A stretch of DNA of 64,000 nt, taken from assembly GCF_012276755.1 (NCBI RefSeq), contig NZ_JAAXKX010000001.1, positions 248,001-312,000 on the forward strand. Reading direction: 5' to 3'. The notes below the pieces were generated by a model. That model had not been told where the DNA came from and ran no database searches. It was given only the letters and a program-made list of their open reading frames with translations. Position 1 is the first letter of the stretch. Every line of letters begins with the position of its first letter. A program made the position numbers and the translations under genes. The DNA comes from Marichromatium bheemlicum (GTDB lineage: Bacteria > Pseudomonadota > Gammaproteobacteria > Chromatiales > Chromatiaceae). Below are positions 35,703 through 43,454 of this stretch, piece by piece.

Positions 35703-36608
35703 TCACCCCAAAACGCCCCCATCACGCCGCCACGGGGTCTGCTCTCGCATGAAGTCGAGAAAGGCGCGATCAGCACGCGAGAGATAGCCCCCGCTCTGCC
35801 ACGCCAGCGAGAAATCGAGATACACCGGCGTGACGAAGGGGATCGCCACCAACTCGGGATCACGGGTCTGTTCGCTGACCATGCGCAGCACACAGGTCAC
35901 CCCGAACCCTTGACGGACGATGGTCTCGGCCAACGGGATCAGGTTGGTCTCGAAGGCGATACGCGGCTCGACCCCCAAGGTTGCGGCGTGATGGTCGATG
36001 AACTCACGCAGGAAGTAACCGCTACGCGCAACCACCAGGTCGTGTTCGAACAGGGTCGCGAAGTCGATGCGCTCGACACTCGCCAGGGGATGGGAGCGCC
36101 CGGCATGCACCACCACCTCCTCGCGCAGGAAGGGATGGGTCTCGAGGTCGTCGAGTTCGGCGTCACTGGTCACCACCCCCAGATCCAGCGCCCCGGCACG
36201 AATCATGTTCAACAGGCTGCGGGTGCCGGCCTCCTGCACCGACAGCCGCAGCCCTGGATGGCGGTGCTTGAAGGCCATCAACAGCGGCGGGAAGAAGTAG
36301 GAGCCGAGGATACTCGGCAACCCGATCCGCACCTCGCCCTTGAGCAGTCCACGCAGCTCGCGCATCTGCAACTCGGCGGCCTCGGCGCGTTCGAGCAGGG
36401 CGCGAGCGTGCCCGGCGAGCACCTCGCCCTCGCTGGTTGGGGTGACCCGACGCGTGCCGCGGTGCAGCAACTCGAGGTCGAGCATGCGTTCGAGCTTACG
36501 GATGGCGATGCTCAATGCCGGCTGGGCAACCCCGAGCCGGGCGGCGGCGGCGGTGAAACCACCGGCCTCGACGACGGCGAGAAAATAACGCAGCTGCTTC
36601 AAGTCCAT
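35703..36608 (-). CDS. LysR-type transcriptional regulator
   Basis: 301 residues. N-terminal winged helix MDLKQLRYFLAVVEAGGFTA AAARLGVAQPALS... is the LysR DNA-binding domain; the rest is the periplasmic-binding-fold effector domain. It is divergent from the MFS transporter gene across an A/T-rich 95-base region, so it most likely regulates that transporter and itself. Effector unknown. Confidence 0.92.
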   Translation of the reverse strand: MDLKQLRYFLAVVEAGGFTAAAARLGVAQPALSIAIRKLERMLDLELLHRGTRRVTPTSEGEVLAGHARALLERAEAAELQMRELRGLLKGEVRIGLPSILGSYFFPPLLMAFKHRHPGLRLSVQEAGTRSLLNMIRAGALDLGVVTSDAELDDLETHPFLREEVVVHAGRSHPLASVERIDFATLFEHDLVVARSGYFLREFIDHHAATLGVEPRIAFETNLIPLAETIVRQGFGVTCVLRMVSEQTRDPELVAIPFVTPVYLDFSLAWQSGGYLSRADRAFLDFMREQTPWRRDGGVLG

Positions 36609-36703
36609 AGCAATTTCGAATCAAACAAATATCTTAAATTTATTTTATTTATAGCTTAAGGCATTCATACAATGAACTCATGCCTTACCCATCCAGGATT
36701 CCA
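36609..36703. promoter_or_regulatory. A/T-rich LysR/MFS divergent control region with an inverted repeat
   Basis: The gap is much more A/T-rich than its surroundings, as in divergent LysR promoters. It contains the inverted repeat TAAGGCAT (36657-36664) / ATGCCTTA (36680-36687) with 15 bases between, and T-N11-A-type positions further left. It is the likely binding region of the LysR protein. The repeat overlaps an ATG at 36680 but lies before the preferred start at 36704. Confidence 0.55.
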
Positions 36704-37972
36704 ATGAACCCACCGATCACTGCACGCACCCCGGCCTTCTGGCGCGCGACCCTAGCCCTCTGCCTCGGCTCGATCGCCATCTTCGCCAACCTTTATGCCC
36801 CACAACCGCTGTTGCCGTTGCTGCGCAGCGACCTGGGAATCTCGGAGCTGGAGGCCAGCCTGACCGTCTCGGTCACCACCTTCACCCTGGGGCTGTCGCT
36901 GCTGCTTTTCGGTCCGCTCTCCGACGCCATCGGTCGGCGCGCGATCATGTTCACGACCCTGGCACTGACCACTGCGTGTGCGCTCGCCCTGGCCTTCGCC
37001 CCGGATTTCGGCACCCTGCTCGCACTGCGCGCACTGCAGGGCTTCTTCCTCGGCGGCGTGCCGGCCCTGGCGCTGGCCTATCTCGGTGACGAGTTCGATC
37101 ACGAGGCACTGTTGCTGGCCGTTGGGATCTATATCGGCGGCAACTCGATCGGTGGTATCGCCGGACGCCTGCTCAGCGGCGCGAGCGCTGCCGAGTGGGG
37201 ATGGCAGGCCAGTTTCCTCGCCGCCGGGCTACTCAGTCTCGCGGTATTGATCGCCTTCTTCCTGCTGCTACCGCCCTCGCGCCGTTTCCAGCCCAAGCCG
37301 CTACGCCCGCGCGCCATGGCCGCCGACCTCGCCCACCACCTGCGCAACCCGAGCATCCTCGGCGCCTATTTCATCGGTGGACTCAACTTCATGGTGTTCA
37401 TCAACCTTTACAGCTATGTCACCTTCCTGTTGAGCGCCCCGCCTTACCACCTCTCGCCGATGTGGCTGGGGATGCTATTCCTGACCTATCTCTCCGGCAC
37501 CGTCGCCGCGACCTTCTCCGGACGACTGGTACGCGGGCGCTCGCAACCGCTGGCGATGGCCGCCGGCACCCTGCTACTGCTCGGCGGGACCCTGCTGACA
37601 CTGATTCCCCACCTGGGGGCGATCATCGCCGGGCTGATGATCAACGCCGTCGGCTTCTTCTTCGCCCACTCCCAGGCCGCGAGCTGGGTCAGCCACAAGG
37701 CCACCCGGGCACGCGCCAGCGCCTCCTCGCTCTACCTGGTGTTCTACTACGGCGGTGCCAGCCTCGGCGGCTTCTACCTCGGACCGTACTGGCATCTGGC
37801 GGGCTGGTCCGGGGTGGTCCTCGGCGCGGCCCTGGCACTGACCCTGACCCTGGGACTCGCACTCTGGCTGCACGCACGCGAGTACGGAGGTGACTGCAAC
37901 TGCCAGTGGTGGCGGCGACTCACCGGCGCCTGCCGCGAAACGGTCCTACCGGCCGAGGTCAACGGGCGCTGA
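36704..37972 (+). CDS. MFS transporter, YnfM-like
   Basis: 422 residues from ATG 36704, chosen because AGGA lies 5 bases upstream (ATG 36680 has none). Twelve hydrophobic segments. The MFS motif between segments 2 and 3 is GPLSDAIGRRAIM. The protein resembles bacterial drug/solute efflux MFS proteins (NLYAPQPLLPLLRSDLGIS). The C-terminus is Cys-rich (GDCNCQWWRRLTGAC). Substrate is not readable; the adjacent LysR gene is the likely regulator. A hairpin follows the stop. Confidence 0.85.
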   Translation: MNPPITARTPAFWRATLALCLGSIAIFANLYAPQPLLPLLRSDLGISELEASLTVSVTTFTLGLSLLLFGPLSDAIGRRAIMFTTLALTTACALALAFAPDFGTLLALRALQGFFLGGVPALALAYLGDEFDHEALLLAVGIYIGGNSIGGIAGRLLSGASAAEWGWQASFLAAGLLSLAVLIAFFLLLPPSRRFQPKPLRPRAMAADLAHHLRNPSILGAYFIGGLNFMVFINLYSYVTFLLSAPPYHLSPMWLGMLFLTYLSGTVAATFSGRLVRGRSQPLAMAAGTLLLLGGTLLTLIPHLGAIIAGLMINAVGFFFAHSQAASWVSHKATRARASASSLYLVFYYGGASLGGFYLGPYWHLAGWSGVVLGAALALTLTLGLALWLHAREYGGDCNCQWWRRLTGACRETVLPAEVNGR

Positions 37973-37980
37973 ACCGGGCC

Positions 37981-38002
37981 GGTGCCCGCCCCGGCGGGCA
38001 CC
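37981..38002 (+). terminator. Hairpin after MFS gene
   Basis: Perfect 10-bp arms GGTGCCCGCC (37981-37990) and GGCGGGCACC (37993-38002), 8 bases after the MFS stop codon. A short TT follows; probable terminator. Confidence 0.55.
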
Positions 38003-38093
38003 TTGCAGATCTGCATCGGATCAACCATATCCCGAGAGGAGGGCGCGGAGGCCATCCGCGCCGTGGTTCGCACAGCGCAACAGGAGGATGCAG

Positions 38094-38399
38094 ATGCCAA
38101 CCAAAGACGCTTATCTCGCCCGCCTCAAGCAACAGCTCGACGAATGGAAGGAGGAACTCGACCAACTGCAGGAGAAGGCCGGCCACGCCTCGGGTGAGGC
38201 GCGCGAACGACTGCAGCAGCAACTCGGTGAGCTGCGCGAGAAGTGGCAGGCCGGCCACGACAAACGCGAGCAGATTCGCGAGCAGGCCGATGAACGCTGG
38301 GAGGATGTCCGCGAGGAGGCCGAGGAGAAGTGGGATCAGCTCAAGCGCGGGACCCGTGACGCACTCGCGCGCATCCGTGCGCACTTCGACGATAAGTGA
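38094..38399 (+). CDS. Small coiled-coil protein
   Basis: 101 residues, almost wholly charged helix: YLARLKQQLDEWKEELDQLQ through DKREQIREQADERWEDVREE to DALARIRAHFDDK. It resembles small soluble helical stress proteins of the CsbD/DUF-type groups without matching one. AGGAGG ends 6 bases before ATG 38094; the ATG at 38088 abuts it and is too close. The 3' end including the stop codon is tandemly duplicated (38382-38419). Confidence 0.7.
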   Translation: MPTKDAYLARLKQQLDEWKEELDQLQEKAGHASGEARERLQQQLGELREKWQAGHDKREQIREQADERWEDVREEAEEKWDQLKRGTRDALARIRAHFDDK

Positions 38400-38419
38400 A
38401 CACTTCGACGATAAGTGAA
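38382..38419. repeat. 19-bp tandem duplication of the gene's 3' end
   Basis: CACTTCGACGATAAGTGAA occurs twice back to back, at 38382-38400 and 38401-38419. The first copy encodes HFDDK and the stop of the coiled-coil protein; the second is outside the frame of that gene. A recent slippage event. Confidence 0.9.
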
Positions 38420-38723
38420 GGGGGTCGTGTCCCGTTGGTCGGTCGGACCCCGGTCAACCGCACGATGGGACGACGACACCGCCCTCGGCCCCGGCCTCAG
38501 CGACACAGGCCGCTGGACCAGTGAACCGTAAATCGGACTGACCATCTCAAGGTCACGCCCGATCACAGCAGTCTCTGCGGCCACGTCAAGTGGCACCAAA
38601 GAACAGGCGCCGACCTCCGGGTCGGCGCCCAGTCCGATCGCGACCGGATCATCTCGGACGGGTCAGGCCCGTCCGTTCGCTACGAGCGCACGCAGTGCCG
38701 CCCGCAGCATCGGCGCGCGGGGA
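38420..38723. other. Gap between coiled-coil and DUF2892 genes, with a hairpin
   Basis: No gene. One perfect hairpin, GGCGCCGAC (38606-38614) / GTCGGCGCC (38621-38629), lies about 95 bases beyond the DUF2892 stop and would terminate that minus-strand transcript. The two flanking genes are convergent. Confidence 0.5.
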
Positions 38724-38924
38724 TTATTCCTCGCCTTCCTTGCGGGTATCGATATGGAAGGGCACGTAGGCCAGGCAGGTACCGAAAAAGCCGGTCGCGA
38801 GCACCACCAGCCCGATGAGGCTAGGGATCCAGCTACCGCTGGCGATACCGCCGAGCACCAGCACACCGCCGGCGGCGAGGCGGAAGTTACGATCGGTCTT
38901 GCCAACGTTCTTGGGCAAATTCAT
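38724..38924 (-). CDS. Small DUF2892 membrane protein
   Basis: 66 residues: MNLPKNVGKTDRNFRLAAGG, then two hydrophobic stretches (about 20-33 and 34-52) and a charged tail HIDTRKEGEE. This is the DUF2892 (YgaP transmembrane-like) pattern. Family function unknown; some members are fused to rhodanese. AGGAGT upstream on the minus strand supports the start. Confidence 0.82.
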   Translation of the reverse strand: MNLPKNVGKTDRNFRLAAGGVLVLGGIASGSWIPSLIGLVVLATGFFGTCLAYVPFHIDTRKEGEE

Positions 38925-39350
38925 GAGTCAACTCCTGTATTGCAAGCTTGGACGAGCCGAATGCGGGGCAGCACACGGCCAGGGTCCCCGGCCCGCTTTT
39001 CCCCGCGACATGGAACACAGACCCGAGGTCTGCGACCCTGGTGGTCATCGCTGCACCACCATAGCATTGACTGCGCGGCCATTATAGACCCACCCCTACT
39101 AGGGATACCCATCGATCCGAGCGATCGAGATCGGGGAGAACCGCCAAGACACAAAGCACGCAAAGGGGACAAGGCTTCCGGCTATCGGCCGTCGGCCATC
39201 AGTAGTGGCGCATCGATCCAACCACCACCGCAGACGGCACGCATGACCGGATGCTGATAGCTGGCGGCTGGCGGCCAATCGCTCGACCAGCCTTAGCATC
39301 CTTGATGCCTTTGCAGTCCATGCGCCGAAGCTCTGCGATCACGCCTCGGT

Positions 39351-39417
39351 GTTGGGTTAACCGTCGACGAACGCCGCAGATTCGTCGATGGCATGGTGGA
39401 CGGACGGTTAACCCAAC
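39351..39417. repeat. 15-bp-arm palindromic repeat, copy 1
   Basis: Perfect arms GTTGGGTTAACCGTC (39351-39365) and GACGGTTAACCCAAC (39403-39417) enclose a 37-base centre that contains its own stem (CGACGAA / TTCGTCG). Near-identical copies are at 58606, 59544 and 59705. Confidence 0.85.
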
Positions 39418-39434
39418 CTACGAGACTGAGGGTG

Positions 39435-39635
39435 GCCGCCAGGGGATTGAATCGCAAAGACCCAAAGGACACGAAGAAAGCGACCAGCCTTCAGCAAACA
39501 GCCTCCAGCGTCGGTATGCGGTTAACCGCGACGCGACGAGACAACCCTGCCCCCTCACTGGAGGCTGGCGGCTGGAAGCCTTTCCTCATCTTCGCGCTCT
39601 TCGTGTCTTGGCGGTTCAATCTCCCGGCAGACCGA
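39435..39635. repeat. MITE-like element, copy 2
   Basis: Left end GATTGAATCGCAAAGACCC, right end the reverse complement of GAACCGCCAAGACACGAAG. The interior shares long phrases with the copy at 59821-60005, for example AAGCGACCAGCCTTCAGC and CACTGGAGGCTGGCGGCTGG-like ends. It lies upstream of polA. Confidence 0.7.
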
Positions 39636-39695
39636 AGCGCGAGCTATGCTACCGTCTTCGCCCCGATCCACCCTGACTCGCGAGAGATCCCATCC

Positions 39696-42410
39696 ATGGC
39701 AGCCCCCTACCCCCTGATCCTGGTCGACGGTTCGAGCTATCTGTTCCGCGCCTATCACGCCATGCCGAAGCTGACCAACTCGCGGGGGGAACCGACCGGG
39801 GCGCTGATCGGCGTGCTCAACATGCTGCGCAAGCTCATCGAGACCTACCGACCGGACTATCTCGCGGTGGTGTTCGACGCCAGCGGCAAGACCTTCCGCA
39901 ACGACCTCTACGCCGACTACAAGGCCCATCGCCCGCCGATGCCCGAGGATCTGCGCGAACAGATCGCACCGCTGCACACCATCATCGAGACCATGGGCCT
40001 ACCGCTGCTGTGCGTGCCCGGGGTCGAGGCCGACGACGTCATCGGCACCCTCGCCACCCAGGCCGCCGCAGCCGGCATCCGCACCCTGATCTCGACCGGC
40101 GACAAGGACATGGCGCAGCTCGTCGACGACCAGGTGCACCTGATCAACACCATGACCGACGCCCTGCTCGATGCCGCTGGGGTGGAGGAGAAGTACGGCG
40201 TGCCGCCGGCGCGCATCGTCGACTACCTGAGCCTGATGGGCGACAGCGTCGATAACGTGCCGGGAGTGCCCAAGTGCGGCCCCAAGACCGCGGTCAAGTG
40301 GCTCGCCGCCCACGGCGACCTCGACGGGGTGATCGCCAATGCCGCAGCCATCAAGGGCAAGGTCGGCGACAACTTGCGCGCCGCGCTCGACCAGCTGCCG
40401 CTGTCACGCCAGCTCACCACCATCAAGTGCGACGTCGCGCTGCCGCTTGGCCCCACCGAGCTGGTGCCGGGGACGCCCGATCGCGAGCGACTGCGCGAGT
40501 GGTTCGAGCGCATCGAGTCGCGCAAGCTGCTCGCCGACCTCGACCGCCTCGACCCGGCGGTCCCGGCGCCGACCGCGCCGGAGGCCCCACAGGGCACGGC
40601 GGCGGACTACCAGGTGGTGCTCGATCGCGACGGGTTCCTCGACTGGGTCGAGCGGCTGCGTGCCGCGCCGCTGTTCGCCTTCGACACCGAGACCACCGCG
40701 CTCGATTACATGCGCGCCGAGATCGTCGGCGTCTCCTTCGCGATCGAGCCGGGCGCCGCGGCCTATGTGCCGCTCGCCCACACCTGCCCCGGCACCCCGG
40801 AGCAGCTCGATCGCGACTGGGTGCTCGACACGCTCAAGCCGCTGCTCGAGGACCCCGAGCGCGCCAAGGTCGGTCAGAACCTCAAGTACGACATGAGCGT
40901 GCTGGCGCGCCACGGCATCACCCTGCGCGGCATCGCCCACGACACCATGCTCGAGAGCTATGTGCTCGACAGCACCGCCGGGCGACACGACATGGACTCG
41001 CTGGCCAAGCGCTATCTCGACTGTGACACCATCGCCTTCGAGGACATCGCCGGCAAGGGCGTCAAACAGCTCACCTTCGACCAGATCCCGCTCGAACAGG
41101 CCGGCCCCTATGCCGCCGAGGACGCCGAGGTGACACTGCGCCTGCACCGACACCTGTGGCCCCGGCTGGAGAGCGAGGCGGGACTGACGGCCCTCTATCG
41201 CGACCTGGAGATCCCGCTGGTGCCGATCCTCTCGCGCATGGAGCGCCACGGCGTGCGCATCGACTGCGAGCAGCTCGCCGCGCACAGCCAGGACCTCGCC
41301 GCACGCATCCAGGCGCTCGAGACCCAGGCCCACGAGGTCGCCGGGCGGCCCTTCAACATGGGCTCGCCGAAACAGATCGGCGCCATCCTGTTCGACGAGC
41401 TGGGGCTGCCGGTGGTGGCCAAGACCCCCAAGGGCGCGCCCTCGACCTCGGAGTCGGTGCTCGAACAGCTCGCCGCCGAGGGCCACGAGCTGCCGCGGCT
41501 GATCCTCGAACACCGTGGTCTGGCCAAGCTGCGCTCGACCTACACCGACAAGCTGCCGCAACTGGTCAACCCCGACAGCGGGCGGCTGCACACCTCCTAC
41601 CATCAGGCGGTCGCGGCCACCGGTCGGCTGTCCTCGAGCGATCCCAACCTGCAGAACATCCCGATCCGCACCGAGGAGGGACGGCGCATCCGTCGCGCCT
41701 TCGTCGCCGAGCCGGGCAACCTGCTGATCGCCGCCGACTACTCGCAGATCGAGCTGCGGATCATGGCCCATCTCTCCGGCGACGAGCGCCTGCTCGCCGC
41801 CTTCGCCAGCGGCCAGGACATCCATCGCGCCACCGCCGCCAAGATCCTCGGCATCGCCCCCGAGGCGGTCGACGCCGAGCAGCGCCGCTCGGCCAAGGCG
41901 GTCAACTTCGGGCTGATCTACGGCATGTCGGCCTTCGGCCTGGCGCGCCAGCTCGGCATCGGCCGCGCCGCCGCCCAGGACTATGTCGACCGCTACTTCG
42001 AGCGCTACCCCGGGGTGCATGCCTTCATGGAGCGGATCCGCGCCCAGGCGCACGAAGACGGTCATGTCGAGACCCTGTTCGGCCGCCGCCTGCACCTCCC
42101 CGAGATCGCCAGCCGCAACCAGAACCGCCGCGCCGCGGCCGAGCGCACCGCCATCAACGCGCCGATGCAGGGCAGCGCCGCCGACATCATCAAGCGCGCG
42201 ATGATCACCCTCGACGACTGGATCGAGCGCGAGCGACCGCCTGCACGGATGATCATGCAGGTCCACGACGAGCTGGTGTTCGAGGTCGCCGCCGACGCAG
42301 TCGAGGCGGTCGGGGCACGGATTCGCGTCGCCATGGAGCAGGCCGCGGAGCTGCACGTACCCCTGGTGGTCGACATCGGCGTGGGCGAGAACTGGCAGGC
42401 CGCGCACTGA
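39696..42410 (+). CDS. polA: DNA polymerase I
   Basis: 904 residues from ATG 39696 (MAAPYPLILVDGSSYLFRAY). Three domains: 5'-3' exonuclease (1 to about 300; ADDVIGTLA, GDKDMAQLV), intact 3'-5' exonuclease (FDTETTALDYM near 328, HDTMLESYVLD) and polymerase (DYSQIELRIMAHL near 680, RRSAKAVNFGLIYGMS, MQVHDELVFE near 857). It fills repair gaps and removes RNA primers. An in-frame upstream extension to 39393 only translates the repeat elements. Downstream lies a candidate small RNA. Confidence 0.97.
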   Translation: MAAPYPLILVDGSSYLFRAYHAMPKLTNSRGEPTGALIGVLNMLRKLIETYRPDYLAVVFDASGKTFRNDLYADYKAHRPPMPEDLREQIAPLHTIIETMGLPLLCVPGVEADDVIGTLATQAAAAGIRTLISTGDKDMAQLVDDQVHLINTMTDALLDAAGVEEKYGVPPARIVDYLSLMGDSVDNVPGVPKCGPKTAVKWLAAHGDLDGVIANAAAIKGKVGDNLRAALDQLPLSRQLTTIKCDVALPLGPTELVPGTPDRERLREWFERIESRKLLADLDRLDPAVPAPTAPEAPQGTAADYQVVLDRDGFLDWVERLRAAPLFAFDTETTALDYMRAEIVGVSFAIEPGAAAYVPLAHTCPGTPEQLDRDWVLDTLKPLLEDPERAKVGQNLKYDMSVLARHGITLRGIAHDTMLESYVLDSTAGRHDMDSLAKRYLDCDTIAFEDIAGKGVKQLTFDQIPLEQAGPYAAEDAEVTLRLHRHLWPRLESEAGLTALYRDLEIPLVPILSRMERHGVRIDCEQLAAHSQDLAARIQALETQAHEVAGRPFNMGSPKQIGAILFDELGLPVVAKTPKGAPSTSESVLEQLAAEGHELPRLILEHRGLAKLRSTYTDKLPQLVNPDSGRLHTSYHQAVAATGRLSSSDPNLQNIPIRTEEGRRIRRAFVAEPGNLLIAADYSQIELRIMAHLSGDERLLAAFASGQDIHRATAAKILGIAPEAVDAEQRRSAKAVNFGLIYGMSAFGLARQLGIGRAAAQDYVDRYFERYPGVHAFMERIRAQAHEDGHVETLFGRRLHLPEIASRNQNRRAAAERTAINAPMQGSAADIIKRAMITLDDWIERERPPARMIMQVHDELVFEVAADAVEAVGARIRVAMEQAAELHVPLVVDIGVGENWQAAH

Positions 42411-42423
42411 GACGCACCCTCGG

Positions 42424-42451
42424 GGAACTCCGACTAAAATAGTCGGTCACA
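42424..42451 (+). promoter_or_regulatory. Sigma-E-type promoter just after polA
   Basis: GGAACTC (42424-42430) and TCACA (42447-42451) with 16 bases between GAACTC and TCACA, the exact spacing seen in sigma-E promoters such as rpoH P3. The spacer is itself a hairpin, CCGACTA / TAGTCGG around AAA (42430-42446). Predicted start about 42458. It begins 14 bases after the polA stop and points at the candidate small RNA. Confidence 0.55.
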
Positions 42452-42457
42452 ATCGAC

Positions 42458-42571
42458 GTGTGCGATACGGGCCGCTTCTCCCCCCTGGGAGCGGCCCAGT
42501 GCCCGGCAGCCCTCGCCGGGGAAGCGACTCCCCCGCAGCCCTCTCCCCCTGGGCCGTCGGGGGTTTTTTTT
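42458..42571 (+). ncRNA. Candidate small RNA downstream of polA (Spot 42/ErsA position)
   Basis: About 114 bases with no open frame worth keeping. Hairpin 1: GGGCCGCT (42469-42476) / AGCGGCCC (42490-42497) with a C-rich loop TCTCCCCCC that could pair with ribosome sites. Hairpin 2: CCCGGC (42502-42507) / GCCGGG (42515-42520). Hairpin 3 plus T8 forms an intrinsic terminator. Spot 42 in enterobacteria and ErsA in Pseudomonas lie directly downstream of polA, and ErsA is sigma-22 (AlgU) driven, like the promoter here. Sequence identity to either cannot be judged by eye, and engB is not next door. Confidence 0.55.
42545..42571 (+). terminator. Intrinsic terminator of the polA-downstream transcript
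   Basis: CCCCC (42545-42549), loop, GGGGG (42559-42563), then eight T (42564-42571). The clearest Rho-independent terminator in the window; it ends the candidate small RNA and any polA read-through. Confidence 0.75.
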
Positions 42572-42589
42572 GGGGGGCTCTGCCAGCCA

Positions 42590-42637
42590 CCAGGAGCCAG
42601 GAGCCAGGAGCCAGGAGCCAGGAGCCAGGAGCCAGGA
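42590..42637. repeat. Heptanucleotide tandem repeat
   Basis: CCAGGAG is repeated six times perfectly (42590-42631), followed by a partial unit to 42637. It lies between the terminator and a repeat mosaic, outside any gene. Slippage-prone. Confidence 0.95.
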
Positions 42638-42639
42638 AA

Positions 42640-42910
42640 TTGTGAACCGCAAACACGAAAGAGCGTCTTTGTCCGTCAACCGCCGGTCATGTCCAGCCCG
42701 CCCGACTGGAGGCTGATCGCTGGAGGCTGAAGGCTGAAGCGTCGTAGGTTGGGTGACCCACCGATGCGTTGCCCCAGCGTCGGAGCGATGACCTTTGATC
42801 GGTGGGTCACCCAACACCCGCGCGGACCTGTCTCAGGGATCGGCGTCAATCCCGAGACCTTGACACAGATGTTGGGTTGCCGCTGCGCGACAACCCAACC
42901 TACGGGGCTG
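42640..42910. repeat. Repeat mosaic with two inverted repeats
   Basis: Begins with the GAACCGCAAACACGAAAG theme. Then an 18-bp perfect inverted repeat, GTTGGGTGACCCACCGAT (42748-42765) / ATCGGTGGGTCACCCAAC (42798-42815), and a shorter one, GTTGGGTTG (42871-42879) / CAACCCAAC (42891-42899). Related in style to the GTTGGGTTAACC palindromes elsewhere but different in the stem. No gene; the space up to 43013 holds the promoter of the PilZ gene. Confidence 0.75.
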
Positions 42911-43013
42911 GCGGCTGAAGGCTGAAGCTGGCGACCGACCTCACCGGTCACGGCACCGTCAAGATCGCTGGCTAAGATGGCCTGAACCGTCAACCACATG
43001 GAGCCGACCCGCG

Positions 43014-43364
43014 ATGTCCGTCGAACGCCGTTACTGCGCGCGCCTGCCGCTCGATCTGCAGGTCCAGATCCTCTATCGCAAGCGCCGCTTCTGCAGCGCT
43101 ACCGCACGCAACCTGTCCAATCAAGGGATGTCTCTGGATGTCCGCAACATCACCCTGCCCAGCGGCACCCTGGTCGAGCTGGAGTTCCAGGCACTCGGTC
43201 GTCACTGGCTGGTGCCGGCGATCGTGGTCCATCACCATGACGGCGGGGTCGGGGTGATGTTCCGCGACGAGCACAACGACCTCTATCGATCATTGCCACA
43301 GGCCACCACCAGCCGCCCCTGTTGCGCCACCGATTCCACCCAGCCACACGCCTGCGGCTGCTGA
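43014..43364 (+). CDS. PilZ-domain protein, putative c-di-GMP effector
   Basis: 116 residues, a single PilZ domain: RRYCARLPLDLQVQILYRKR at the N-terminus, then NLSNQGMSLDVRNI (the N-x-S-x-x-G motif) and the closing strands LVELEFQALGRHWLVPAIVV. The RxxxR-like switch is RRYCAR, shifted from the canonical spacing, so c-di-GMP binding is likely but not certain. The C-terminus is Cys-rich (RPCCATDSTQPHACGC), unusual for PilZ. Possible target of the GGDEF/EAL system at 50-57 kb; the link is inference. Confidence 0.8.
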   Translation: MSVERRYCARLPLDLQVQILYRKRRFCSATARNLSNQGMSLDVRNITLPSGTLVELEFQALGRHWLVPAIVVHHHDGGVGVMFRDEHNDLYRSLPQATTSRPCCATDSTQPHACGC

Positions 43365-43454
43365 TCCCCCCTCCCGATCCACCGCGAGAGGTCCTCACCG
43401 GCTCAACCCCAGCGGGGCCGAACTCGCCAGGTGTGGGACCAGGGCGCAATGCCC

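Larger units (their letters stand above)
38925..39695. other. 771-base intergenic region upstream of polA, mostly repeats
   Basis: No gene. About 39128-39325 resembles the MITE-like family (GAACCGCCAAGACACAAAGC near 39132, opposite end CCTTGATGCCTTTGCAG near 39300). A palindromic element occupies 39351-39417 and a fuller MITE-like copy 39435-39635. polA's promoter must lie in or beyond these repeats; I see no confident match. Confidence 0.55.

Noticed and set aside
39393-39695. In-frame N-terminal extension of polA
   Set aside because: The extra 101 codons translate only the repeat elements; DNA polymerase I begins at MAAPYPLILVDGSSYLF.
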